A stretch of DNA of 64,000 bases. Origin: G963677915 sp963677915. GTDB lineage: Bacteria > Bacillota > Clostridia > Lachnospirales > Vallitaleaceae. Position 1 is the stretch's first letter, and each line of letters opens with the position of its first letter. The notes under the pieces were generated by a model, which worked only from the letters and a program-made list of their open reading frames with translations, was not told the DNA's origin and did no database searches. The position numbers were made by a program, and so were the translations under genes. Shown piece after piece: positions 1-8,081 of this stretch. The stretch is taken from positions 248,001-312,000 of the forward strand of contig CAXXGE010000028.1 of the NCBI GenBank assembly GCA_963677915.2, given 5' to 3'.

Positions 1-81
1 TCGATCAAAAGCATACTTGATTGGGATATGGCGAGCGTTACGGAATATACACGCGGCCACTATTCCAGGGGAATCTTGTAA
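1..81 (+). CDS. C-terminal end of an unidentified upstream gene (partial)
   Basis: Reading frame 1 is open from the window edge to a TAA at 79-81 and gives 26 residues ending in RGHYSRGIL. It is followed after 16 bases by the start of the FtsW-type gene, so it is probably the previous gene of the same operon. Too little is visible to name it; FHA-domain genes often sit here in Clostridia, but nothing in the fragment proves that. Confidence 0.45.
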   Translation, partial: SIKSILDWDMASVTEYTRGHYSRGIL

Positions 82-97
82 TAAGGATGTGAAGTAC

Positions 98-1381
98 ATG
101 GCACAAATAGCATTGTCCTCCGGCAAGTATTTGATGTTGCTGTCTGCCTTGCTGTACATAATTCTATACTTGAAAAACATCAAGCCGGCAAGGTACGCGT
201 TGGGTGTCTTGTTGTTGTTCCATTTTACAGGCGTTGCGCTTATGGCTTATAGAAGTCATAACACAGGAATACTGATGCTTCTTGGCATAGGCCAGCTTGT
301 CCTGCTTGCAGTCAGTAGACTTGTCATGATCAAAGGATGTGAAGATATTGCCGTACCGTTAAGATTTTTGCTCTCGGTTGGTCTCCTCATACAGACAAGG
401 TTGGCCTTTGCCGGTGGCCTTAAACAGCTTGAAATGGCTGCTATCGGCATTGTCATGATGGCAGTCGCTGCATGGCTGTATCCGAAGTTGAAGGGCTTGA
501 ACAAGCTGACGTGGCTCTATTTCATTGCGGCTTTGTTGCTGACAGCCTTATCCAACCAGACTATCAATGGAGCGACAAATTGGATGCGCATAGGTGATTT
601 CTCATTCCAGCCTTCCGAGATTGTAAAGTTGCTTTTCATATTGTATTTGAGCAGTCAGCTGAGCCATTACAAGGAAAAACACGCCCTGATCCTTTCAGCT
701 GTCGCAGTGGCGATACTCTGCGGATTGCTTGTTTACAAACGCGATCTGGGCTCTGCGCTGATATTTTTCGCCATTTATATATTGGCCCTCTACATAGAGA
801 CATCTAAAAGAAAATATATATTCTATGGCTTGGGTGCCTCATTGGCAGCTGGGTTGCCTGCCTACCACTTTTTCCCTCATGTCAAGGTGAGAATCACATC
901 CTGGCTGGATCCATGGTCGGACATAAGCGGAGCAGGATATCAGATTACCCAGTCGCTGTTTGCCATATCGAATGGCAGTTTCTTTGGTGCAGGAATTACG
1001 GGCGGCAGACCGGAGAAAATACCTGTCGTTTCAACAGACTTTGTTTTTGCTGCTGTCATTGAAACGTTGGGACTTTTTATGGGGCTTATGGTGATTTTCA
1101 TGATAGGGAAGATCTTCATGGCTATGATACGTACTGTGTTGATTGCAGGAAATGATTTCGATTTTATGCTTGCAAGCGGCATAGCGATGGCATTGGCTAT
1201 GCAGAGCCTTTTAATTATCGGTGGTGTTATAAAAATGACACCTTTAACAGGTGTAACTCTGCCATTCGTCAGTGCTGGCGGCACATCCATCGTGATGTCT
1301 TTGGCCATGGTCGGTATTGTCCAGGGTATTCATTTGAAATATACCGGCAACTCTGCAAAGAGGGGGAAGCATCATGAGTAA
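98..1381 (+). CDS. FtsW/RodA/SpoVE-family peptidoglycan glycosyltransferase
   Basis: Integral membrane SEDS-family protein of about 427 residues that polymerises lipid II into glycan strands at the membrane. The chain is a run of about ten hydrophobic segments. The family signatures are present: a GATNWMRIGDFSFQPSEI block, KRDLGSALIFF, and near the end a PFVSAGGTS motif. An in-frame upstream TTG at 17 exists, but the ATG at 98 has an AAGGA about ten bases upstream and gives the usual family length. It overlaps the following penicillin-binding protein gene by 8 bases, the common SEDS/class B PBP pairing, so the two probably act as one complex in division or elongation. Whether it is FtsW, RodA or SpoVE cannot be decided from sequence alone. 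Confidence 0.9.
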   Translation: MAQIALSSGKYLMLLSALLYIILYLKNIKPARYALGVLLLFHFTGVALMAYRSHNTGILMLLGIGQLVLLAVSRLVMIKGCEDIAVPLRFLLSVGLLIQTRLAFAGGLKQLEMAAIGIVMMAVAAWLYPKLKGLNKLTWLYFIAALLLTALSNQTINGATNWMRIGDFSFQPSEIVKLLFILYLSSQLSHYKEKHALILSAVAVAILCGLLVYKRDLGSALIFFAIYILALYIETSKRKYIFYGLGASLAAGLPAYHFFPHVKVRITSWLDPWSDISGAGYQITQSLFAISNGSFFGAGITGGRPEKIPVVSTDFVFAAVIETLGLFMGLMVIFMIGKIFMAMIRTVLIAGNDFDFMLASGIAMALAMQSLLIIGGVIKMTPLTGVTLPFVSAGGTSIVMSLAMVGIVQGIHLKYTGNSAKRGKHHE

Positions 1382-2774
1382 GAGGATGAGCCGCAGAGCC
1401 AAGTCCATATCCAGACTGCGCGCCCTGTTTTTTGTCTTGTTTCTAGCAGTTTCCTGCTATCTGGTCTATGATGTTCTGGTTCTAGGCCCAACTGTTTCAA
1501 TGAACGCCTACAACCCGAGACTCGGCGCCATAGAAGGCAATACAGTGAGAGGGACGATTACAGACAGGAATGGTGTTGTATTGGCCGAAACCATGTTGAA
1601 TGAAAACGGCATGTCACGATACTATCCTTATGCAGCTGCCTTTGCCCATACAGTTGGTTTCGTGGGGAAGGGAAAAGCGGGTATTGAGGACACATACAAT
1701 CTAAATCTTCTTGCATCTCATGAAAACCTGTGGGAGAAGTTCAAAGCGGATTTGACTGGCAAATACAAATACGGTGACGGCCTCAAGCTGACGTTGGACA
1801 GCAGCCTTCAGCTTAAGGCTTTCGAGCTGCTGGAAGGACAGAAAGGAGCTGTCGCGGCCATAGAGCCCTCCACGGGACGGATACTCGCCCTCGTGTCAAG
1901 ACCGTCCTTTGATCCAAACACAGTCGAAGAGGCATATGAAAGCATTCTTGCTGATAAAGAGAATGCCAGGCTGCTTAACCGCGCCAGCCAGGGTCTGTAT
2001 CCTCCAGGTTCGACGTTCAAAGTACTAACGACGCTGGCCTATATGATGGACAATCGTATTGACGACTTTACATATGACTGCGACGGTTTCATATCGGTAG
2101 ACGGCAAGGAAATACACTGCTATGGCAATACTGCCCATGGTGAGCTGGATTTAATATCGGCTTTCGCCTATTCATGCAACACTTCATATGCCAGTATCAG
2201 CAAGAGCCTCTCCATGGAGACGATGAACTCGGTTGCCGACGCATTCGGCTTCAACAGGGAATTGCCTTATCTTCCGGTTTCTTCTGTTTCACGGTTCGGT
2301 GCGGAAAGCGGTCCCGGAAGTGCAGAGTGGGCGGAAACACTCATTGGTCAGGGCAAGACTATGATATCACCGCTTCACAATGCCATGATTGCAGCAGCAA
2401 TAGCTAATGGCGGACGCATGATGGAACCCTATATTGTCGACTCGGTCATCGCCCATGACGGCAACTTAATCGAAACTTTCATGCCTGTCCTGGGCAGCCA
2501 GCCCATGACAACAGACCAAGCCGCTGAGCTTGCATCGATGATGTCATATGCGGTAGAAGCCGGAACGGCATATGGCCTGAAGAATGAAAATTATCTGTCC
2601 GCAGGAAAAACCGGGTCAGCTGAAAATCCATCAGGTGCAGCCCATGCATGGTTCATAGGCTATGCACCGTTAGACAATCCGCAGATCGCATTGGCAGTTA
2701 TCATTGAACACGGAAAAAGCGGTTCCGCCGCAGCGGTACCTATTGCAAAAGAACTCTTTGACACATACCTCTAA
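1374..2774 (+). CDS. Class B penicillin-binding protein (transpeptidase)
   Basis: A 466-residue membrane-anchored DD-transpeptidase that cross-links peptidoglycan. A basic N-terminus is followed by one transmembrane segment (about residues 16-36), a short dimerisation-type region, and the transpeptidase domain. The active-site motifs are all visible: STFK (serine nucleophile, in YPPGSTFKVLTT), an SxN as SCN in AYSCNTSYA, and KTG in SAGKTGSAENP. It is shorter than PBP2/PBP3, resembling the PbpA type found beside FtsW-like genes in Clostridia and Actinobacteria. It is translationally coupled to the SEDS gene upstream and 60 bp from the NUDIX gene downstream. Confidence 0.92.
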   Translation: MSKRMSRRAKSISRLRALFFVLFLAVSCYLVYDVLVLGPTVSMNAYNPRLGAIEGNTVRGTITDRNGVVLAETMLNENGMSRYYPYAAAFAHTVGFVGKGKAGIEDTYNLNLLASHENLWEKFKADLTGKYKYGDGLKLTLDSSLQLKAFELLEGQKGAVAAIEPSTGRILALVSRPSFDPNTVEEAYESILADKENARLLNRASQGLYPPGSTFKVLTTLAYMMDNRIDDFTYDCDGFISVDGKEIHCYGNTAHGELDLISAFAYSCNTSYASISKSLSMETMNSVADAFGFNRELPYLPVSSVSRFGAESGPGSAEWAETLIGQGKTMISPLHNAMIAAAIANGGRMMEPYIVDSVIAHDGNLIETFMPVLGSQPMTTDQAAELASMMSYAVEAGTAYGLKNENYLSAGKTGSAENPSGAAHAWFIGYAPLDNPQIALAVIIEHGKSGSAAAVPIAKELFDTYL

Positions 2775-2834
2775 AACCGTTATACTTGTTTCAAGATTAA
2801 ATGGCCCCGATAGACCAGGCAGGAGGATGATTCA

Positions 2835-3287
2835 ATGGTTCAGGCTGTGAGTTGTGGCGGGGTGGTCATCCATAGAGGAAAAATTCTTTTGTTGTATAAG
2901 AATTTCAGGAACCGTTACGAAGGCTGGGTATTGCCCAAAGGCACGGTAGAAAAGGATGAAGAATACAAAGACACCGCTTTGCGTGAAGTTAGCGAGGAAG
3001 CTGGTGTCGCTGGCAATATCATAAAGTATGTTGGTAAAAGCCAGTATTCCTTTATGGTAGCGCATGAACAAGTGGTGAAAGATGTTCACTGGTACTTGAT
3101 GAAGGCGAATAACTACTATAGCAAGCCACAGAAGGAAGAGTACTTTGTGGATTCAGGCTACTACAAATATCATGAAGCCATCCACCTAGTGAAATTCCCT
3201 AACGAAAGACACATATTGGAGAAAGCGTACAGTGAGTACCTAGAACTGAAACGCTGCAATATGTGGGGAAACAAAAAATATCTTTAG
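2835..3287 (+). CDS. NUDIX hydrolase
   Basis: A 150-residue NUDIX-fold protein. The NUDIX box is complete: GTVEKDEEYKDTALREVSEE followed by AG matches G-x5-E-x7-REVxEExG, which binds the metal used to hydrolyse nucleoside-diphosphate-linked substrates. The substrate cannot be told from sequence; the small size is typical of a house-cleaning pyrophosphatase. An AGGAGG lies 7 bases before the ATG. It is the last gene of the left chromosomal operon and is followed by a strong terminator. Confidence 0.9.
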   Translation: MVQAVSCGGVVIHRGKILLLYKNFRNRYEGWVLPKGTVEKDEEYKDTALREVSEEAGVAGNIIKYVGKSQYSFMVAHEQVVKDVHWYLMKANNYYSKPQKEEYFVDSGYYKYHEAIHLVKFPNERHILEKAYSEYLELKRCNMWGNKKYL

Positions 3288-3293
3288 AAAAAG

Positions 3294-3320
3294 CGGTTTG
3301 ACTTCGGTCAAGCCGTTTTT
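3294..3320 (+). terminator. Rho-independent terminator after the NUDIX gene
   Basis: CGGTTTGAC (3294-3302), loop TTCG, GTCAAGCCG (3307-3315), then a run of five T. It ends the ftsW-like/PBP/NUDIX operon. Confidence 0.9.
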
Positions 3321-3348
3321 GATGTTCAGATCATATATCCCTACAATA

Positions 3349-3377
3349 GAAAAAGGAACGAAGATTAACTTCGTTCC
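3349..3377 (-). terminator. Original terminator of tRNA-Leu, left behind by the island insertion
   Basis: GGAACGAAG (3355-3363) and CTTCGTTCC (3369-3377) form a hairpin followed on the minus strand by a T run (complement of 3349-3354). It lies directly beyond the 3' end of the left tRNA copy, where the terminator of the uninterrupted tRNA gene would be. Confidence 0.8.
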
Positions 3378-3380
3378 TTA

Positions 3381-3467
3381 AATCATGCGGACAGTGGGAG
3401 TCGAACCCACACACCGTCACCGGCGTCAGATTTTGAGTCTGATGCGTCTGCCTATTCCGCCATGTCC
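3381..3467 (-). repeat. attL: 87-bp direct repeat (left end of the island)
   Basis: These 87 bases are identical to 31788-31874. They cover the tRNA-Leu from its third nucleotide to past its 3' end. Such a tRNA-internal direct repeat flanking an integrase-bearing segment is the hallmark of site-specific integration by a tyrosine recombinase. Confidence 0.92.
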
Positions 3468-3469
3468 TT
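3386..3469 (-). pseudogene. Displaced tRNA-Leu(CAA) copy with damaged acceptor stem
   Basis: The copy keeps the D, anticodon, variable and T arms of the intact tRNA at 31793-31876. Its first two nucleotides are AA instead of GC, so pairs 1-72 and 2-71 of the acceptor stem are lost. The upstream sequence is island DNA without the promoter that precedes the right copy. It is the left chromosomal part of the split gene and probably not functional, although a tRNA scanner might still report it. Confidence 0.8.
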
Positions 3470-3525
3470 GTGAACCCTTGATTTTACTGGCTTTGTTACG
3501 TACGCGTAAGATTCCACCATTAAAT

Positions 3526-3540
3526 ATGGCGTTAGATTAC
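3526..3540. promoter_or_regulatory. Candidate integrase arm-type site, left end
   Basis: ATGGCGTTAGAT (3526-3537) is the exact reverse complement of 31699-31710 near the right end, and GTTAGATTAC (3531-3540) is a direct copy of 31672-31681. Short sequences shared only by the two island ends, within 70-180 bp of the att repeats, fit arm sites bound by the N-terminal domain of a tyrosine integrase or its excision factor. Confidence 0.55.
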
Positions 3541-4053
3541 TGATTCTATAATTCTATCATAATGGCACTGTAGACTCAAGAATTTGTGTGAAGAATGCCT
3601 GTGGTTCAAGGGGGATTAATTAACCGTTACATAACTATTTATACTCAATATGGGGGCGGTGTGACGCTCTCAGCCGCCGTTAAAAGCAATACGCTACTCA
3701 AAGGTTGATATACTCCAAAATGTCGTTATATGAGCTTGAATAGGGATATAACATGGCTGCATGATGGCAGCCCACATAACATGGTCAAAGCCTCTTCCTT
3801 AAAGCAAAAAAATCTTTGTAGGCATTAAGGTCAACATTAGCTTCTAAAGGCGCTAGGAGGCTAATAGAGGTCTTTAACAGTACAGTTCAAGAAATGTACA
3901 CAAAGGAGTTTTGGACAGGTTTAAAGGCTAGTTTGAAGCGCGAGAAAGGGTTATAGAGATATTTAAACAGCACCACACACATCAAGTTGTAACATCCCAC
4001 TCAACAGTTTTACAGGTTTTTACAGTTATGGAAACATATGTAAAAAATGGAAT
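3541..4053. other. Gene-free stretch at the left end of the island
   Basis: About 500 bp with no credible reading frame. It contains a short hairpin near 3754-3770 (GGCTGC and GGCAGCC arms) without a T run, and no recognisable gene remnant. Function unknown. Confidence 0.4.
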
Positions 4054-4205
4054 ATTTTGATGTATTGCGTAATATAATAATATATGTTACTATCTTTTCA
4101 GGGCTCAGCCACCCCTTCTTATGTCTTTACATAGCAATGGCTGGGTTATCTCCAATTATTTAACTCCCCTCATCAACAGAAGGCCTCGGAAGAGGCCTTC
4201 TGTTA
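4054..4205 (+). ncRNA. Candidate small RNA, repeat family 1, copy 1 (C-rich linker)
   Basis: The unit has an AT-rich promoter-like start (TTGATG near 4056, AT-rich -10 region around 4078-4084). A first stem follows (CTCAGCCA 4104-4111 with TGGCTGGG 4138-4145), then an unpaired linker AATTATTTAACTCCCCTCAT ending at 4174, and a long hairpin (arms about 4175-4186 and 4191-4203). The same order recurs at 16824-16970: the linker is almost identical while the first stem has a different sequence but still pairs. That pattern suggests a transcribed RNA rather than a gene remnant. The exposed CUCCCCUCAU is complementary to a Shine-Dalgarno-type GAGGGGAG, as in C-rich regulatory sRNAs of Firmicutes. 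Inference only. Confidence 0.45.
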
Positions 4206-4407
4206 TGCAATCGTATATTATTTTCAAAAGTGGCGGCAACCGTACCGTATATATTAGTTACTTAGATGTTTTGATGTTCGCTGATAAATGTTGAATTGAT
4301 TGACGGGGATTCAGTTAAGAGCTTATTTCAGGAGATGGTTATATTAATACGATGTGGAAGCAGATATAAAGAGTTAGAACAAGAACTGCTAGAAAAACAA
4401 AAAACAC

Positions 4408-4481
4408 GTTTACAAATGTTAACGATACTATTGACATAAGCTGCAGGGCCTGTTAAAATGGGTATGTTAACAATTGTAAAC
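4408..4481 (+). promoter_or_regulatory. Promoter flanked by two matching operators
   Basis: TTGACA (4431-4436), 17-base spacer, TAAAAT (4454-4459). On each side lies a near-perfect 16-bp palindrome, GTTTACAAATGTTAAC (4408-4423) and GTTAACAATTGTAAAC (4466-4481), which are inverted copies of each other with one difference. The second covers the expected transcription start. This arrangement predicts repression by a dimeric HTH protein, most simply the product of the next gene. Confidence 0.75.
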
Positions 4482-4504
4482 GCACGGTTGGAGGTTGTGT
4501 TTAT

Positions 4505-5146
4505 ATGAATGGATTCGAGTTGTTCTGTAAATTCAATGGCTACAACAATGCAAAGGTTGCGGATAGGTTAGGGAAGACACGTCAGGTGTTAACTATGTGG
4601 AAACGTAGAGGAAATATACCTGAAAAAGCTATTGATGAAATATTGTGCCTTCATGAATTCAATGCACTGCCAAGGGATTATATAAACAAAGAGTTGTCAG
4701 AAAATGACATCGCAGTTTTGAAAAATCTGTTCTTGAATAGTGAATTAGATTCACTCTATAAAGAAACGGGGCATCTTGATAGAAGGTTGTCTGAGGCAGT
4801 GCAAGAATCAGATGCTGAGATAGATTTTATGAGGCTCCAGTATAAATTTAACGCTTTGTTCGATAAAGAGAGCGGGATAGATTCCTACAACATACCAAAA
4901 CTGATTGACGCTATTGAAAAGAAAAAAGTAACTGTTAATGTGCTCAATATGTTTGTTGAAGCACTACAAGGGACTTCGGGGAAGGAGGATGATACACCGG
5001 AAGGAAGATTTATAGAGGATATTGAAACAGCATATTCAAAGTATGATGCTGAAATAAATCGGATAGAAGAACAGTGGGAACGTGATGAACAAGAGATTAT
5101 CGAATCCCTTGAAACCAAAAACAATGAAGAAAGCTCCAACCAATAA
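4505..5146 (+). CDS. HTH-domain protein, probable regulator of its own operon
   Basis: A 213-residue protein whose N-terminus (about residues 5-45) reads as a Cro/phage-repressor-type helix-turn-helix: KVADRLGKTRQVLTMWKRRG, then IPEKAIDEI. The rest is highly charged and helical with a long Asp/Glu-rich tail and no recognised domain. GGAGG lies 10 bases before the ATG. It is the first gene after the promoter flanked by paired palindromes, which fits autoregulation. The length and acidic C-terminal half are more than a minimal repressor needs, so a second role such as a replication accessory is possible. Confidence 0.6.
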   Translation: MNGFELFCKFNGYNNAKVADRLGKTRQVLTMWKRRGNIPEKAIDEILCLHEFNALPRDYINKELSENDIAVLKNLFLNSELDSLYKETGHLDRRLSEAVQESDAEIDFMRLQYKFNALFDKESGIDSYNIPKLIDAIEKKKVTVNVLNMFVEALQGTSGKEDDTPEGRFIEDIETAYSKYDAEINRIEEQWERDEQEIIESLETKNNEESSNQ

Positions 5147-5250
5147 CATATGACAATTAGGAGGTAATGAGAATGGAATGATAGATGATAACATTGAAAA
5201 CATGGGATGAGGCGAATATAAAAAATATCAAGGAGGTAAGAACCAAAACC

Positions 5251-5985
5251 ATGGAAAAGAATAGAGTAGTAAGTACAGATAACGGAACAGATTTGGAAGA
5301 AAAGTGGTGTCCCAGATGCACAAAATGGAAACCACTTGAGGAATTTGGCAGGTTCTATGATGGTAAACAAAGTTACTGTAGGAATTGTAATATAAAATAC
5401 CAGTCAGCAAAAAGAGAACCCATGGATGTTGTCATTTACGAATTGACACTTCCACATTATTCTGATATCGAAAGAGAATCAAGACGTTTGTCAAAAGTAG
5501 GTTATTCTCAATGCTGGGATGCAAGGTTAGATATCCATAAAAGTGATTTGAAGGTTGAACTAAAAAAGATAGTTCCTTTGACTAAAGAGCAATTAGAGGC
5601 ACTGAAAGATAGGAAAAAACCTAGAACGAAACATCATTGGTTTAATAATTTTTTTCATCTACATGAGATTTATGGAGAGGCTGCATATGATATGTTGCAG
5701 TATAACATATTGTACAAAATGCCTGATGAACTTGTGCAAAAACTTGGAGGTAAAAACTCCCCTAAACTAATAGCTGAACTGGAACGGTTAGAGACCTATT
5801 ATTTCAACAAGCGTGGTGATGAATACATCGAAAAACATCAGGCAAATCCATACCTTGCGATAGGGAATGGTATGGAGCCAAATACTCATGTCAGTATAGC
5901 GGAAAAATATCTCGATGCAGAAGAATACAAGCACTTGCCAATTGTCAGTAGTATAAACAACACTGGTGAGAAGCAATATACGTAA
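5251..5985 (+). CDS. Zinc-ribbon/treble-clef protein of unknown function
   Basis: About 244 residues. Near the N-terminus a four-cysteine knuckle is clear: CPRCTKWKPLEEFGRF, then CRNC. This CxxC...CxxC pattern with a conserved W-x-PLEEF is typical of small zinc fingers found in phage and HNH-type proteins, but no HNH catalytic residues follow. The remainder is lysine-rich and helical and not recognised. The start is uncertain: an open frame runs back to an ATG at 5185, while AGGAGG at 5231-5236 supports 5251 with a long spacer. It lies in the operon between the HTH gene and the larger gene at 6290. Confidence 0.5.
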   Translation: MEKNRVVSTDNGTDLEEKWCPRCTKWKPLEEFGRFYDGKQSYCRNCNIKYQSAKREPMDVVIYELTLPHYSDIERESRRLSKVGYSQCWDARLDIHKSDLKVELKKIVPLTKEQLEALKDRKKPRTKHHWFNNFFHLHEIYGEAAYDMLQYNILYKMPDELVQKLGGKNSPKLIAELERLETYYFNKRGDEYIEKHQANPYLAIGNGMEPNTHVSIAEKYLDAEEYKHLPIVSSINNTGEKQYT

Positions 5986-6199
5986 TGTCACATCTGCTAA
6001 TGTGCTCATACTGCAACATCGACCATAAAAGTGTGCAGCTGTGTTGTGAAGATATCCCTATATATGATAGATTATCGATTCGATTGTATTTGAGCCCATT
6101 ATTCAATGGTATTTCAAAAACGGGGGCGATATGTCCCTGTTTCAACATAATGATGCAACTAGCAATTACATAAGAAATAGACGATAGGCAAAGTGAAAA

Positions 6200-6259
6200 T
6201 TTGTCACTTTTCAGAATGCATATAAATACGTATTTATAATGTGTTTGAAAGGTGACAAA
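6200..6259 (+). promoter_or_regulatory. Inverted-repeat operator around a -10 box
   Basis: TTTGTCAC (6200-6207) and GTGACAAA (6252-6259) are exact inverted copies and bracket a TATAAT at 6235-6240, about 50 bases before the next start codon. AAAGTGA/TCACTTT forms a second overlapping short inverted repeat at 6190-6210. No good -35 is visible. Confidence 0.45.
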
Positions 6260-6289
6260 ATAATTTTTGAGAATTAGGTAGGAGGCAGA

Positions 6290-7603
6290 GTGGATTTAGA
6301 AGTAATAAGAATGAAGCTGAAAAAGGGTACAGTATACGATAATTACATAGCTCTGTGTAAGGATTTGGGGATTGTATGTAAAACTGGAAAATCCAAACAG
6401 CTTCAAATGGAAGAACTAAAAAGGGTTTGTAACTATGAGAAGATTGGACACAAGATTCACATTACAGAAGTAAAAGCATCAGTTGAGCCAAAGGTAGACA
6501 AACGCGGAAAATCAGATGGGTCTAGAAACAATAACTCTAAGTATGCATTTGAACTAGATGAGGTTTTCAAGGATTATCTGAGCAATATAGATAGCCATAA
6601 GAAGCATTTCAAAAGCAAACGGGTACTGTTGAAGGAACTAAATATCATCAACCTTGTCAACTATGAGTGGGAAATAAATAGGCACAAAGCAGCGCTTGTC
6701 CATAATAAATTGTTTGAAACTGTGTCATCTTTTTATCCACTAATTGAGGCAAAAACCATGAAAATTCTGGGAGATACCATAAATTCTAGTTTTGACCGAC
6801 TTAAGAATCTTGGTGCTGTTGAAGGGTATTTAGGATATGTCTTATCAAAACGTATAGCGGATGATGAAGATGAAAAAAACTACACGGAGGTAAATGATGG
6901 TATTGGATGCAGAGTGGCTACTCTTGAGGAAGAGGAGTTGATTAATAAGCACAGAAGCGCTATAGCTAAAGAGGATTTTAGTTTGCTAAAGGCTAAAGGG
7001 GCTATTCCGGCAAATATCAATACTGAACACGCTGAGCAATATGTGATGAGCAGAGATGTACTAAGAAAAAACTTGTATTCAAAGCTGTACAGAAAAGTAC
7101 CATGTGAACTTTCCTGCGATAAAGTATTTCAAGGATATATGTTTAGAAGTTTAACTGATATGCCTGTGGAAAGCGCCGATAACTCACTCGTTGAATTAAA
7201 AGCTAAAGTCAGAGCTACCGTATACAATGGGGTACGGGAAAAATATGGAAAAGACATTGCCTTGTCGTTCTGCTTGGATATACTGATGGCTGATGAAGTT
7301 ACAATTGAGCTGGTAAAAAAGAACCATGAAGTTGATGAGGAGAATTATCTTGCTAAGTTTGGTGCGAGAGATGAAATTCTTGATGAGATAGATGCTCTTT
7401 TGCCTACACCGAATAGGAAGAATAAAAGTATTGGGGTCGCTTCAGAGGAGTATATGGAGTACAAACGGGAGCTGCAGGAAGCGGAAGCAGCACGTTTGAA
7501 AGCCGAGATGAAAGCTCAGGAGGAAATGCAACGTAATTTAGAGATATTGAGTAAGAAAATGGAAGAATACAAACAGAAACGTCAGAAGAATGCTGCGGTA
7601 TAG
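6290..7603 (+). CDS. Mobile-element protein with N-terminal winged-helix-like domain; unknown function
   Basis: A 437-residue protein starting at GTG after AGGAGG. Residues about 10-60 (KGTVYDNYIALCKDLGI, KTGKSKQLQMEELKRVCNY) resemble a short domain repeatedly seen at the start of hypothetical proteins on Firmicutes plasmids and phages; this is from memory, not a search. The middle is unassigned. Residues about 385-435 form a strong Lys/Glu/Gln coiled coil. Position after the HTH and zinc-finger genes suggests a role in maintenance or replication of the island, but no replication-initiator motif can be pointed to. Confidence 0.5.
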   Translation: MDLEVIRMKLKKGTVYDNYIALCKDLGIVCKTGKSKQLQMEELKRVCNYEKIGHKIHITEVKASVEPKVDKRGKSDGSRNNNSKYAFELDEVFKDYLSNIDSHKKHFKSKRVLLKELNIINLVNYEWEINRHKAALVHNKLFETVSSFYPLIEAKTMKILGDTINSSFDRLKNLGAVEGYLGYVLSKRIADDEDEKNYTEVNDGIGCRVATLEEEELINKHRSAIAKEDFSLLKAKGAIPANINTEHAEQYVMSRDVLRKNLYSKLYRKVPCELSCDKVFQGYMFRSLTDMPVESADNSLVELKAKVRATVYNGVREKYGKDIALSFCLDILMADEVTIELVKKNHEVDEENYLAKFGARDEILDEIDALLPTPNRKNKSIGVASEEYMEYKRELQEAEAARLKAEMKAQEEMQRNLEILSKKMEEYKQKRQKNAAV

Positions 7604-7657
7604 TATATGGTTCGATGATAAGGACTGCTGTGCATATTCGGCTGTTACCCTGTTTCG

Positions 7658-7710
7658 ATTATCACCCCAAAAACTGCTATATTTTAACATCGCAAAAATT
7701 GGGTGATAAT
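7658..7710. repeat. Inverted repeat (10-bp arms)
   Basis: ATTATCACCC (7658-7667) and GGGTGATAAT (7701-7710), 33 bases apart. It is the first of several inverted repeats crowded between 7650 and 8060 next to the serine recombinase gene. Confidence 0.6.
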
Positions 7711-7812
7711 AGAGGTTGTAATGTGGTCATCGTATGGTCGTCGTAAAAGAGCGCATTAATTGGGAAGAATATGATTAGGCTGAATAATGGCCCAATAATG
7801 GACGTTTTCTCG

Positions 7813-7853
7813 ATAGTACAAAATTTAGCTGTTTTGGGCAAAAATTGTACTAT
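7813..7853. repeat. Inverted repeat (9-bp arms)
   Basis: ATAGTACAA (7813-7821) and TTGTACTAT (7845-7853). The loop-proximal bases are also A/T complementary. It could be a recombinase or nicking site; no function is shown. Confidence 0.55.
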
Positions 7854-7903
7854 GGGAACTTATGTGGTAATTTGGTACGAAATTGTATATGTTACATTGC
7901 AAA

Positions 7904-7935
7904 TTGAGCACCCCATTATGGGATGCTCAATTTTT
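7904..7935 (+). terminator. Hairpin with T run
   Basis: TTGAGCA (7904-7910) pairs with TGCTCAA (7924-7930), with an inner CCC/GGG, followed by TTTTT. It looks like a rho-independent terminator although no clear gene ends just upstream. Confidence 0.6.
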
Positions 7936-8032
7936 AGCTTGCTCTATCTTCGAGTTTCATGAAGCGACGGTCAATGATGGAGTAGCTGTGGCTTGTATTC
8001 AGATTATATCTGGTAGATACTCTCATCAATAT
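7936..8032. other. Remainder of the recombinase upstream region
   Basis: Between 7604 and 8133 there is no supported gene. Besides the listed inverted repeats, a direct repeat AATAATGG occurs at about 7783-7790 and 7794-7801. The block may hold the recombination site of the serine recombinase or a transfer origin; neither is shown. Confidence 0.35.
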
Positions 8033-8081
8033 GGTGTCAAAACTTAAAAGTATTGACACCGATTTTATTTTGACGTATAAT
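8033..8081 (+). promoter_or_regulatory. Promoter of the serine recombinase with overlapping palindrome
   Basis: TTGACA (8053-8058), 17-base spacer, TATAAT (8076-8081): a consensus promoter. The -35 box is part of GGTGTCAA (8033-8040) / TTGACACC (8053-8060), an exact inverted repeat, and a further GTGTCAAA half site lies at 8095. Binding of a dimer here would block the promoter. Confidence 0.75.

Noticed and set aside
3541..4053. CRISPR-like or tandem-repeat array in the long left-end gap
   Set aside because: No regularly spaced repeats are present; only isolated short hairpins.
5985..6173. 62-residue frame starting with a TAATG overlap after the zinc-finger gene
   Set aside because: Start overlap is attractive, but the composition is not protein-like, there is no ribosome-binding site of its own and no recognised similarity.
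7771..7962. 63-residue frame upstream of the serine recombinase
   Set aside because: It runs through an inverted repeat and a terminator hairpin, and has no ribosome-binding site.
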